Source: Leuctra nigra
Lineage: Eukaryota > Arthropoda > Insecta > Plecoptera > Leuctridae
DNA: 64,000 bases
Assembly (NCBI GenBank): GCA_934045905.1
Contig: OW203770.1
Span: 4,588,001 to 4,652,000, forward strand
Direction of reading: 5' to 3'
Shown in pieces: positions 48,601 to 58,600 of the stretch. The notes beneath the pieces were generated by a model. That model did not search any database. It had not been told where the DNA came from and worked only from the letters and a program-made list of their open reading frames with translations. Each line of letters starts with the position of its first letter. Position 1 is the stretch's first letter. Both the position numbers and the translations under genes were made by a program.

Positions 48601-51600
48601 GCAGCTGTGAGGTTGCCAGTCACCACAGTAGCCACATTGTCTAGAACAATACACATGTGTCAACACAAGTGGCATTCCCGTGCAGCTGTGAGGTTGCCAG
48701 TCACCACAGTAGCCACATTGTCTAGAACAATACACATGTGTCAACACAAGTGGCATTCCCGTGCAGCTGTGAGGTTGCCAGTCACCACAGTAGCCACATT
48801 GTCTAGAACAATACACATGTGTCAACACAGGTAGCATTCCCGTGCAGCTGTGAGGTTGCCGGTCACCACAGTAGCCACATTGTCTAGAACAATACACATG
48901 TGTCAACACAAGTGGCATTCCCGTGCAGCTGTGAGGTTGCCAGTCACCACAGTAGCCACATTGTCTAGAACAATACACATGTGTCAACACAAGTGGCATT
49001 CCCGTGCAGCTGTGAGGTTGCCAGTCACCACAGTAGCCACATTGTCTAGAACAATACGCATGTGTCAACACAAGTAGCATTCCCGTGCAGCTGTGAGGTT
49101 GCCGGTCACCACAGTAGCCACATTGTCTAGAACAATACACATATGTCACACAAGTAGCATTCCCGTGCAGCTGTGAGGTTGTCGGTCACCACGACCACAG
49201 TAGCCACATTGTCTAGAACAATACACATGTGTCAACACAAGTAGCATTCCCGTGCAGCTATGAGGTTGCCAGTCACCTCAGTAGCCACATTGTCTAGAAC
49301 AATACACATGTGTCAACACAAGTAGCATTCCCGTGCAGCTGTGAGGTTGCCGGTCACCACAGGAGCCACATTGTCTAGAACAATACACATGTGTCAACAC
49401 AAGTAGCATTCCCGTGCAGCTGTGAGGTTGCCGGTCACCACAGTAGCCACATTGTCTAGAACAATACACATGTGTCAACACAAGTAGCATTCCCGTGCAG
49501 ATGTGAGGTTGCCGGTCACCACAGTAGCCACATTGTCTAGAACAATACACATGTGTCAACACAAGTAGCATTCCCGTGCAGCTGTGAGGTTGCCGGTCAC
49601 CACAATAACCACATTGTCTAGAACAATACACTTGTGTCAACACAAGGAGCATTCCAGTGCAGCTGTGAGGTTGTCGGTCACCACAGTAGCCACATTGTCT
49701 AGAACAATACACACGTGTCAACACAAGTAGCATTCCCGTGCAGCTGTGAGGTTGCCGGTCACCACAGTAGCCACATTGTCTAGAACAATACACATGTGTC
49801 AACACAAGTAGCATTCCCGTGCAGCTGTGAGGTTGCCGGTCACCACAGTAGCCACATTGTCTAGAACAATACACATGTGTCAACACAAGTAGCATTCCAG
49901 TGCAGCTGTGAGGTTGCCGGTCACCACAGTAGCCACATTGTCTAGAACAATACACATGTGTCAACACAAGTAGCATTCCCGTGCAGCTGTGAGGTTGCCG
50001 GTCACCAGAGTAGCCACATTGTCTAGAACAATACACATGTGTCAACACAAGTAGCATTCCAGTGCAGCTGTGAGGTTGCCGGTCACCACAGTAGCCACAT
50101 TGTCTAGAACAATACACATGTGTCAACACAAGTAGCATTCCCGTGCAGCTGTGAGGTTGCCGGTCACCACAGTAGCCACATTGTCTAGAACAATACACAT
50201 GTGTCAACACAAGTAGCATTCCAGTGCAGCTGTGAGGTTGCCGGTCACCACAGTAGCCACATTGTCTAGAACAATACACATGTGTCAACACAAGTAGCAT
50301 TCCCGTGCAGCTGTGAGGTTGCCAGTCACCTCAGTAGCCACATTGTCTAGAACAATACACATGTGTCAACACAAGTAGCATTCCCGTGCAGCTATGAGGT
50401 TGCCAGTCACCTCAGTAGCCACATTGTCTAGAACAATACACATGTGTCAACACAAGTAGCATTCCCGTGCAGCTGTGAGGTTGCCAGTCACCTCAGTAGC
50501 CACATTGTCTAGAACAATACACATGTGTCAACACAAGTAGCATTCCCGTGCAGCTGTGAGGTTGCCGGTCACCACAGTAGCCACATTGTCTAGAACAATA
50601 CACATGTGTCAACACAAGTAGCATTCCCGTGCAGCTGTGAGGTTGCCAGTCACCTCAGTAGCCACATTGTCTAGAACAATACACATGTGTCAACACAAGT
50701 AGCATTCCCGTGCAGCTGTGAGGTTGCCGGTCACCACAGTAGCCACATTGTCTAGAACATTACTCATGTGTCAACACAAGTAGCATTCCCGTGCAGCTGT
50801 GAGGTTGCCGGTCACCACAGTAGCCACATTGTCTAGAACAATACACATGTGTCAACACAAGTAGCATTCCCGTGCAGCTGTGAGGTTGTCGGTCACCACA
50901 GTAGCCACATTGTCTAGAACAATACACATTTGTCAACACAAGTAGCACTCCCGTGCAGCTGTGAGGTTGCCGGTCACCACAGTAGCCACATTGTCTAGAA
51001 CAATACACATGTGTCAACACAAGTAGCACTCCCGTGCAGCTGTGAGGTTGCCGGTCACCACAGTAGCCACATTGTCTAGAACAATACACATGTGTCAACA
51101 CAAGGAGCATTCCAGTGCTGAGGTTCCCGAGGTTGCTGAGGTTGCTGAGGGTGTGAGGTTGCCGGTCACCACAGTGCCAGAGAACAAATTATTTTTATAA
51201 AATTCCAGTTATAAAATTTTTGAAGTGAAATAAATAGTTAATCCAACTTGATTATGTTTTCAAATTACATTCACGATAGTTCTGGGATGAAATTGGGGTC
51301 GTGAAAACCCTCTAGAGTAAAAATTAAAGATTTTTTAATTCGAAATTGAGCATAATTTCTATTAATATATCCTTCATTTTACTGATGTACTAGCTGCTAG
51401 AACACAGTATGTATCCTACACTTCTAAATCAGAGTTCTATTCGTATAAATAAGTTACTTATTAGAGTTTTTGTCAGAGTCAATTTACGTCCCATTTACGA
51501 AGTCTTTGCCAGAAAAATTCTCGCTTCCCGCGCAATGCCACATGGTACTGATTTTAATTTATGTAGTGGAGTGGTCGTTCCACCCAGCCAAGTCGTATTG

Positions 51601-54600
51601 GAAACTGTTACTCTTTCATCATACCGTTACTGCCTAATAAACTAAGGAGCAGACCAAACTCTTTTTCTGTAGGCAACAACATGGTATTTTCGGCCTATCG
51701 GATCTCAAAATTGGAAAATCTCACATTGTTGAGAAATATCTTAATTTCGAGCTATGGCCTACCCTGACCCACCACATATACCAAACTTGGGAACAAAAGG
51801 ATATGCCCTTTGCGAAAACCGTGAAATTATCTTCTTTCATCTTCTTCGATTGGCCGTGAAAGCCGTGAAATTACGTCACTTTCATCTTCTTCAGATTCAG
51901 ATATCAGGAAGCGTCGCGTCGCGTCACCGCCACAGCCTAAATGGCTGAAGCGATCGATCTGAAATTTTTACCATGTGTACACTTTTGGCGTTTGATGATA
52001 CCTTGCTCTTATACATTCTTTGTGCCGCCATTTTGAAACCGGAAGTGACGTCATGCAAAAAAATGGCTGGACCGATCGGAATGAAATTTGCGCCATTTCA
52101 TTCAGACGGTCCTCTATATGAAATATCAATAGACCAAAATATACATGTACTATTACAGAAACCGGAAATGACGTCATTAGAATGAAAAATCAGACATCAC
52201 CTCTTCTTATTACAATAACTACATATTATTCAGAAGGCTTAATGATACATTCTAATGTTACATTCATTTATAAATACATTCTAGGTGGCAGTGATTTCAG
52301 CCGCCATTTTGTTAACCGGAAGTAATGCAATATCTCGGAAATGGTTTGACCGATTGGAAAAAAGCTTTCGCTTTTCTTCATGTAATATCATTTCATGATC
52401 ATTTAAAGCAATATTTAGTAACAAACGCAACTTTCTTAGTAACCAAAATTGGATTATTTTTTTAAAGGAATTAGTCTTTGTTGCCCCGATATGTGTTACA
52501 AGTGTGAGAATATTCTAAAAAAGGAGTGATATCCCCATAAAAAACACTTCGTGTAAAAATACCAGCCAAGTCTTTTCAACTATAAAAAATATAAGAAATC
52601 AAAAAATTTCAGCACTGAAAAGTAGTGAAATCAAAAAATAGGCCAAGTCAAAACTTAATTTTAAAAACCAAAATATACTTGGCGCATCGTTTTTAAGGGC
52701 ATTATAGGTATGTTATACATATAGACGTACATTTGATTTTTGGCATATACTTCTATTATATATATAAATGTATATAAATGGTAATTATTATTATTATTGT
52801 GAATAAATAATAAATAATAATAATAATAATAATTACCATTTATATACATGATGCGCCAAGTATATTTTGGTTTTATAATTAAGTTTTGACTTGGCCTATT
52901 TTTTGATATCACTACTATCAGTGCTGAGATTTTTCGATTTCTTATATTTATTTATAGTTGAAGAGACTTGGAGACTTGGCTGGTATTTTTACACGGAGTG
53001 TTGGGGTTTCTCCTACAGGTGGCACTTACTTGCTCCTGTGCTGGGCCAAGTCGATGTCATCGTATTTTTCTGAGTTACGCTGCTTGGACAAAGGTCAATC
53101 TCTTGTATATCCGTCACATTGCCGCGACCCTCTAGCACCAGGACCTTGCCGCCGTACTTAGTAAACTGTGCCATGGAGTCTTCGTCGTAGGAGGCGTTCC
53201 TCAGGTCCACTTGCAAGTGGAGGATGTTCGGTTGGTTCACCTCGTAATATGACGTAGTTATGTAATCCAATTCAATGTCCAACTTCTTAGCTAGAGCTTT
53301 ACTTATCTGTCAGAAATATCAGTTTAAGTAAATGAAAACAAAAGGTAATCTATGTGATAGTTATTAGACACCTTCATTACCTGTTTTGTTTTTGACTTGT
53401 TGTTGACCAGTTGAATGGCGACGTCGAATATGTTGAAACATGAGTCAATCTCTGGAATGGGAGGATAGACAGCCACTGTGACGTCAGAGCGAAGTGTCAT
53501 CTCACAGAGAGCGCAGCTGAACGTGAAGCTGTCGTCCACGAGCTGCCATTGGCTGGTGCTCGGATTCAAGCTGCCCACAATGCCTTGCATGGAGTCGACT
53601 TTCAGTGTCTTAGCGTAGATGTCGGTGACAGGCTGGATAAATACTGCCGTTTAGTTATGTTATGAGGTTAGATTTAAAAACCCCAAATATAAAACCATTT
53701 TCAACGTGCTAAACCTAGTCACACTTCATCACCAATGGACTGCCACCTTGACGTGGTGGTGGGGCTTAAGGGGCCGCCTCACATTACATGCTGGTCCTAA
53801 TTAAGTGCTGTCCAGGGTCGACCTAGTCTCATGCCCTCCCCTTGGGCCGGTCTCCCCCCTTGAGATGGTGATCCCCCTGTATTCGGGTCCCACCGGCCCG
53901 AAGCCTCCCTCCTCCCTTGTCCGACCGGCCATTCTGAACTGGCCTACCCACCAGTTTTAGACTCCCCCGGATCGGGCCCGTAAGGTCGACTTCTCCCCAT
54001 GTCCTCCACGTATGATCAACAACGTTAAAAGAAATATTAATGTGTGCAAAATGACCTGCAAATATTTAAACAAATCCTGACAAGATCAACAAAAAGCAAG
54101 CTTGTTGAGGCACTTATAATATCTAATTTGAACTATAGGGTCCCGTCATGTAAAACATGGCCAATGTGCACCGGTGAGGTATGCGTGAATATAAAACGAC
54201 AGCAATATTTGTCAGCAGAGTGTGCGTCGTTAATACACTTGACGTCGTTGATGACCTAAAGCTTAACAGAATACGTTAACAAATGAGATACGAAGAACTC
54301 ATTGAAGAAATTCAGCTTAAAGGCAGAATGTATCAGAGATAATTTCACTTTTTGACATTATCAGGTGTAATAAAACTTACGAAACAATCTTCCGAATTTT
54401 CTACTCCCATGTACTCCCCCCCCCCCCCCCCCCTCCTCCCACCAGCACGAATAAAGCCGGGAAGGTCTTCTAGTATATTTATATATATGAATAAATACCA
54501 ACTGCAATATGAAAAGATTTTCCTCGAGTGGGACTCGAACCCACACCTACCGATACCGATATCCGTAGGTCGTGGGTTCGAGTCCCACTCGAGGAAAATC

Positions 54601-55172
54601 TTTTCATATTCATAATATTTTCATATATTCACCCTGCGTTTGTTTAAATTGCCAAAGTTGATGTAATGAACTGAAAATTCACCGCTACTAGCCTATGGCC
54701 CTCTGCCAGTCACTAAAGCCTCGGGCTTAATCGCTGATGAGCATACATAGTAGAATTGAAGGTCCTCAGGCATTTTTAATTTATCGTCATTTTACGAACT
54801 TTTGGGATGCGTTCATTAACCTACCTCTTCTGACACATTATGTCCATTAATCCACACCAGATTCTTCCCATCTTTCCTCACACCAAGCGGAATAAACTCA
54901 GCGCCTTGACACAAGTTCTTCTCAGCTTCCGTCAAGTTGAGGAACCTCTTCTGAAGGATTCTGTATCCAGGATACATTCTCCCACACTCTTCATCCAGAG
55001 CGGTCCACGACTTACTTGCATTCACAAAGCCAGTTGTCTTGATATCACAGTCCAGTGGCAGGAAAGCAGGGACGCAGAAGTCCCCACTGCTGGCCAGTGT
55101 AAATATAGCAGATAATATAGCAAACCGAAACCATTTCGGGTGAAATGATGACGACAGCAACGATTCCAACAT
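35596..55172 (-). CDS. Adhesion GPCR (family B2), 8 exons, complete
   Basis: Cell-surface receptor. Minus-strand exons 55172-54825, 53632-53381, 53306-53030, 42727-42531, 41666-41502, 39677-39397, 37281-37074, 36672-35596 join in frame to 934 residues. Order: signal peptide (about 1-32), Cys-rich ectodomain, an HRM-like segment crossing exons 3/4 (TWPSTGANNVATVV then LTAARECYW), a GAIN-like region with many N-glycosylation sequons, a GPS-like element (SCENQK...CRCKVAWNGW), seven helices (about 620-880) and a basic tail. The GPS lacks the usual HL|S/T: the matching place reads WNS, so autoproteolysis is doubtful, although SFGGVYI resembles a tethered agonist. Exon 4 donor choice (ACG|GTTGGT) is set by frame. 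Ligand unknown; not one of the families I can name. Confidence 0.9.
37074..37281 (-). CDS. Adhesion GPCR exon 7 (GAIN subdomain)
   Basis: CTGTCAG acceptor, GTATTA donor. Encodes YASSNPVVIISLSSP, then FPTKTADTERIRACARLSL and LFEWDTDSCENQK, the beta-rich stretch leading into the GPS. Confidence 0.92.
37440..38370. mobile_element. Decayed TIR element with long G/C runs
   Basis: Outer ends TTTCACTTGTCTGCA...CCTGGTGGG (37445) and its imperfect inverse at about 38333-38370. G run about 37489-37514; C runs near 37741 and 38304. No coding seen. Within GPCR intron 6. Confidence 0.45.
38804..38876 (+). tRNA. tRNA-like sequence 1 (His-type anticodon GTG), probably non-functional
   Basis: A-box TAGCTCAGTTGG and B-box GGTTCGAATCC are intact, with the anticodon loop CTGTGGT. 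The acceptor stem pairs over only about four bases and the D and T stems each have mismatches, so a SINE head or tRNA pseudogene is more likely than a working tRNA. Confidence 0.4.
38914..38986 (+). tRNA. tRNA-like sequence 2 (anticodon position GAG), probably non-functional
   Basis: Tandem copy of the preceding sequence, identical except for CTGAGGT in the anticodon loop. It carries the same stem defects. Confidence 0.4.
39397..39677 (-). CDS. Adhesion GPCR exon 6 (GAIN subdomain)
   Basis: TTTCCAG acceptor, GTAAGT donor; phase 0 in, two bases out (CA|G Gln). Encodes VPHSEYELAESCDLALFV, NLTSNSTTQNMTMQP (several sequons) and SIDLVQNNVRLGGFYS. Confidence 0.93.
40190..40331 (-). mobile_element. 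SINE fragment
   Basis: GGTGGGAAGGAGGCGGTCGT and GGTACCTTCCCAGCATTTGC match the body of the SINE at 30547-30832 in the same orientation. Head and tail are missing. Confidence 0.65.
40332..40374. repeat. (TGTA)n microsatellite
   Basis: About ten uninterrupted TGTA units directly adjoining the SINE fragment. Confidence 0.95.
40375..41501. other. GPCR intron 5, no further exon seen
   Basis: A 69-codon open stretch at 40785-40994 has no recognisable homology and no splice logic. A C run lies at about 41217-41235. Confidence 0.4.
41502..41666 (-). CDS. Adhesion GPCR exon 5
   Basis: TATTACAG acceptor, GTAATT donor, phase 0 both ends, 55 codons. Encodes SWQFMGALLQVGLNGTTLGE, then FFQYNSHENIDRIIWNIL: helical GAIN-A-like content. 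Confidence 0.92.
42313..42472. mobile_element. Short TIR MITE in GPCR intron 4
   Basis: Ends TTAGGGCCGGTATTAC and inverse of GTAATACCGGGCCTTAA; 160 bp, only about 60 bp from exon 4. A second AGGGCCGGTATTA occurs 37 bp to the left, suggesting a partial duplicate. Confidence 0.7.
42531..42727 (-). CDS. Adhesion GPCR exon 4 (HRM-like), source of the 81-bp array
   Basis: Acceptor TTGTTCTAG; donor ACG|GTTGGT inferred from frame. Encodes NNVATVVTGNLTAARECYW, then VVWSEVTTWRSDPCYSH. It continues the WPSTG...R.C...W...C pattern begun in exon 3. Its first 54 nt plus the preceding 27 nt of intron are identical to the tandem repeat unit. Confidence 0.92.
42674..51116 (-). repeat. Exon-derived 81-bp minisatellite, about 104 copies
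   Basis: The unit on the minus strand is 27 nt of intron 3 end (TGTTGACACATGTGTATTGT then TCTAG) plus 54 nt of exon 4 start. Copies are nearly identical. Recurrent point variants (AGATGTG, CTCAGTAG, CAATAACC, TGTATAG on the plus strand) are arranged in higher-order blocks of 9, 12 and 19 units. Because 81 = 3 x 27, several frames stay open over hundreds of codons (up to 687), which I regard as a by-product. Small indels appear near 49145, 49190 and at the decayed 51100-51180 edge. Confidence 0.98.
51181..52017. other. GPCR intron 3, unrecognised sequence
   Basis: No exon seen. Around 51905-52010 the TCGATCTGAAATTT segment resembles Helitron-family interior, but no end motif was found. Confidence 0.4.
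52018..53004 (+). repeat. Composite dispersed repeat, copy C (empty Helitron site)
   Basis: Collinear with copy A (1-1856) without the Helitron; the uninterrupted site is 52176/52177. Ends in a foldback hairpin whose right arm stops 25 bp from the exon 3 donor of the GPCR. Confidence 0.75.
52526..53004. repeat. Foldback (hairpin) element, copy C
   Basis: Arms about 52526-52693 and 52850-53004 carry CTTGGCGCATCG and inverse. The loop holds an (AAT)n/(ATT)n tract and an inner inverted pair TATATAAATGGTAATTATTA. Confidence 0.75.
53030..53306 (-). CDS. Adhesion GPCR exon 3
   Basis: CTGACAG acceptor, GTAAGT donor; one base (A) left, completed by exon 4 as A|AC. Encodes LDIELDYITTSYYEVNQPN, GGKVLVLEGRGNVTDIQEI, then LCPSSVTQKN and STWPSTGA. 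The WP.T.G motif is HRM-like. Confidence 0.93.
53381..53632 (-). CDS. Adhesion GPCR exon 2
   Basis: TTATCCAG acceptor, GTAATG donor, phase 0 both ends, 84 codons. Encodes PVTDIYAKTLKVDSMQG, then SFTFSCALCEMTLRSDVTVA and DSCFNIFDVAIQLVNNKS. Confidence 0.92.
53720..54139 (+). mobile_element. LINE-like fragment in GPCR intron 1
   Basis: A GC-rich block (53735-54005, starting GGACTGCCACCTTGACGTGG) of the type seen in non-LTR retrotransposon leaders is followed by an open stretch reading RSTKSKLVEALIISNLNYR, resembling the late reverse-transcriptase region (K..L..A.I...L.Y). It is cut off at 54139 by the next repeat. Recognised from motif memory only. Confidence 0.4.
54140..54297 (+). repeat. Dispersed repeat (pair with 31650-31806)
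   Basis: Second copy of the GGTCCCGTCATGTAAAACAT repeat, inserted against the LINE-like fragment. Confidence 0.7.
54506..54610. repeat. Near-perfect palindrome made of tRNA-like 3' halves
   Basis: 39-bp perfect arms (54506-54544, 54572-54610), extended imperfectly through ACCTACCGATA / ATCCGTAGGT. Each arm contains a B-box GTGGGTTCGAGTCCCAC, so a tRNA 3' half faces its own inverse. Flanked on the left by a C run at about 54416-54433. Confidence 0.85.
54825..55172 (-). CDS. Adhesion GPCR exon 1 (signal peptide)
   Basis: ATG at 55172; donor GAG|GTAGGT, phase 0, 116 codons. Begins MLESLLSSSFHPKWFRFAIL; the hydrophobic run FAILSAIFTLASSG is a signal peptide core, with cleavage likely before DFC. 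Six Cys follow, including LDCDI, EECGR and NLCQG. The upstream in-frame TTG at 55199 was not used. Confidence 0.88.
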
Positions 55173-55601
55173 ATCGCGTAAGTATAGAACGAATCTCAAT
55201 AATAAAATAAGTTGCGTTAATTACTTGCAACTAATACAGTTACGATTTTTAAATGAATACTTGGTTTACTGAACTTTCATTTTGTATAAATTACATACTA
55301 TACATTTGAAGCAACTAAAACATAGAAACTCGCTACCTACGTATATATTAGCTTTGTACCTATTCGTGATACATGATTGTACTATCTGTTGTTTGTTTAT
55401 ACCATAATTATAGGGTCTTAGGCTGATAATACATGTATTGTAGAGATTGCGTTACAGTCCAAGTTACCAAAAACAGTAAACAAAATCAAATTGCTGCTAA
55501 AGTTTAGTTTCGAATTAATGTCAAAACTTTAATAATTTCTATTTATATAAAATAATTAATAAAATATATAAAATAAAATAAAAACTTAAATATAATAAAA
55601 G
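55173..55601 (-). promoter_or_regulatory. Presumed proximal 5' flank of the adhesion GPCR
   Basis: The 430 bp between the start codon and the 123-bp array must hold the 5' UTR and any core promoter unless an upstream non-coding exon exists. AT-rich; no single core element can be assigned with confidence. Confidence 0.3.
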
Positions 55602-58600
55602 CCTCCTGACATGAATGTGACGTCACCTTCTGTCTAGATTCTCCGCGTGGACATCCTGGAGGTTGCCGGCGAGAGTCTGAGTCCTGACATCGACATCGGA
55701 CAAGTGGAGGGCGTTGTGGACCACCCTCCTGACATGAATGTGACGTCACCTTCTGTCTAGATTCTCCGCGTGGACATCCTGGAGGAAGCCGGCGAGAGTC
55801 TGAGTCCTGACATCGACATCGGACAAGTGGAGGGCGTTGTGGACCACCCTCCTGACATGAATGTGACGTCACCTTCTGTCTAGATTCTCCGCGTGGACAT
55901 CCTGGAGGATGCCGGCGAGAGTCTGAGTCCTGACATCGACATCGGAAAGTGGAGGGCGTTGTGGACCACCCTCCTGACATGAATGTGACGTCACCTTCTG
56001 TCTAGATTCTCCGCGTGGACATCCTGGAGGATGCCGGCGAGAGTCTGAGTCCTGATCGACATCGGACAAGTGGAGGGCGTTGTGGACCACCCTCCTGACA
56101 TGAATGTGACGTCACCTTCTGTCTAGATTCTCCGCGTGGACATCCTGGAGGATGCCGGCGAGAGTCTGAGTCCTGACATCGACATCGGACAAGTGGAGGG
56201 CGTTGTGGACCACCCTCCTGACATGAATGTGACGTCACCTTCTGTCTAGATTCTCCGCGTGGACATCCTGGAGGTTGCCGGCGAGAGTCTGAGTCCTGAC
56301 ATCGACATCGGACAAGTGGAGGGCGTTGTGGACCACCCTCCTGACATGAATGTTACGTCACCTTCTGTCTAGATTCTCCGCGTGGACATCCTGGAGGATG
56401 CCGGCGAGAGTCTGAGTCCTGACATCGACATCGGACAAGTGGAGGGCGTTGTGGACCACCCTCCTGACATGAATGTGACGTCACCTTCTGTCTAGATTCT
56501 CCGCGTGGACATCCTGGAGGTTGCCGGCGAGAGTCTGATTCCTGACATCGACATCGGACAAGTGGAGGGCGTTGTGGACCACCCTCCTGACATAAATGTG
56601 ACGTCACCTTCTGTCTAGATTCTCCGCGTGGACATCCTGGAGGATGCCGGCGAGAGTCTGAGTCCTGACATCGACATCGGACAAGTGGAGGGCGTTGTGG
56701 ACCACCCTCCTGACATGAATGTGACGTCACCTTCTGTCTAGATTCTCCGCGTGGACATCCTGGAGGATGCCGGCGAGAGTCTGAGTCCTGACATCGACAT
56801 CGGACAAGTGGAGGGCGTTGTGGACCACCCTCCTGACATGAATGTGACGTCACCTTCTGTCTAGATTCTCCGCGTGGACATCCTGGAGGATGCCGGCGAG
56901 AGTCTGAGTCCTGACATCGACATCGGACAAGTGGAGGGCGTTGTGGACCACCCTCCTGACATGAATGTGACGTCACCTTCTGTCCAGATTCTCCGCGTGG
57001 ACATCCTGGAGGTTGCCGGCGAGAGTTTGAGTCCTGACATCGACATCGGACAAGTGGAGGGCGTTGTGGACCACCCTCCTGACATGAATGTGACGTCACC
57101 TTCTGTCTAGATTCTCCGCGTGGACATCCTGGAGGATGCCGGCGAGAGTCTGAGTCCTGACATCGACATCGGACAAGTGGAGGGCGTTGTGGACCACCCT
57201 CCTGACATGAATGTGACGTCACCTTCTGTCTAGATTCTCCGCGTGGACATCCTGGAGGATGCCGGCGAGAGTCTGAGTCCTGATCGACATCGGACAAGTG
57301 GAGGGCGTTGTGGACCACCCTCCTGACATGAATGTGACGTCACCTTCTGTCTAGATTCTCCGCGTGGACATCCTGGAGGATGCCGGCGAGAGTCTGAGTC
57401 CTGACATCGACATCGGACAAGTGGAGGGCGTTGTGGACCACCCTCCTGACATGAATGTGACGTCACCTTCTGTCTAGATTCTCCGCGTGGACATCCTGGA
57501 GGATGCCGGCGAGAGTCTGAGTCCTGACATCGACATCGGACAAGTGGAGGGCGTTGTGGACCACCCTCCTGACATGAATGTGACGTCACCTTCTGTCTAG
57601 ATTCTCCGCGTGGACATCCTGGAGGTTGCCGGCGAGAGTCTGAGTCCTGACATCGACATCGGACAAGTGGAGGGCGTTGTGGACCACCCTCCTGACATGA
57701 ATGTGACGTCACCTTCTGTCTAGATTCTCCGCGTGGACATCCTGGAGGATGCCGGCGAGAGTCTGAGTCCTGACATCGACATCGGACAAGTGGAGGGCGT
57801 TGTGGACCACCCTCCTGACATGAACGTGACGTCACCTTCTGTCTAGATTCTCCGCGTGGACATCCTGGAGGATGCCGGCGAGAGTCTGAGTCCTGACATC
57901 GACATCGGACAAGTGGAGGGCGTTGTGGACCACCCTCCTGACATGAATGTGACGTCACCTTCTGTCTAGATTCTCCGCGTGGACATCCTGGAGGATGCCG
58001 GCGAGAGTCTGAGTCCTGACATCGACATCGGACAAGTGGAGGGCGTTGTGGACCACCCTCCTGACATGAATGTGACGTCACCTTCTGTCTAGATTCTCCG
58101 CGTGGACATCCTGGAGGACGCCGGCGAGAGTCTGAGTCCTGACATCGACATCGGACAAGTGGAGGGCGTTGTGGACCACCCTCCTGACATGAATGTGACG
58201 TCACCTTCTGTCTAGATTCTCCGCGTGGACATCCTGGAGGAAGCCGGCGAGAGTCTGAGTCCTGACATCGACATCGGACAAGTGGAGGGCGTTGTGGACC
58301 ACCCTCCTGACATGAATGTGACGTCACCTTCTGTCTAGATTCTCCGCGTGGACATCCTGGAGGTTGCCGGCGAGAGTCTGAGTCCTGACATCGACATCAT
58401 CGGACAAGTGGAAGGCGTTGTGGACCACCCTCCTGACATGAATGTGACGTCACCTTCTGTCTAGATTCTCCGCGTGGACATCCTGGAGGATGCCGGCGAG
58501 AGTCTGAGTCCTGACATCGACATCGGACAAGTGGAGGGCGTTGTGGACCACCCTCCTGACATGAATGTGACGTCACCTTCTGTCTAGATTCTCCGCGTGG

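Noticed and set aside
42625..49149. Open frames of 232-687 codons on the minus strand as a repetitive protein gene
   Set aside because: They are a consequence of an 81-bp (27-codon) satellite. The same DNA is demonstrably the end of intron 3 and start of exon 4 of the GPCR in a different frame, and the frames end wherever a CTCAGTAG variant creates a stop.
54352..54615. Frames over 54352-54615 (VRVPLEENLF-type peptides)
   Set aside because: Translations of the tRNA-like palindrome and the adjoining C run.
35596..55172. A second integrin or a methuselah receptor on the minus strand
   Set aside because: The joined exons give an HRM-like segment, a GPS-like Cys motif and family B2 helices (HY..LA.F.W, WG.P). 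No integrin repeats or methuselah ectodomain pattern are present.
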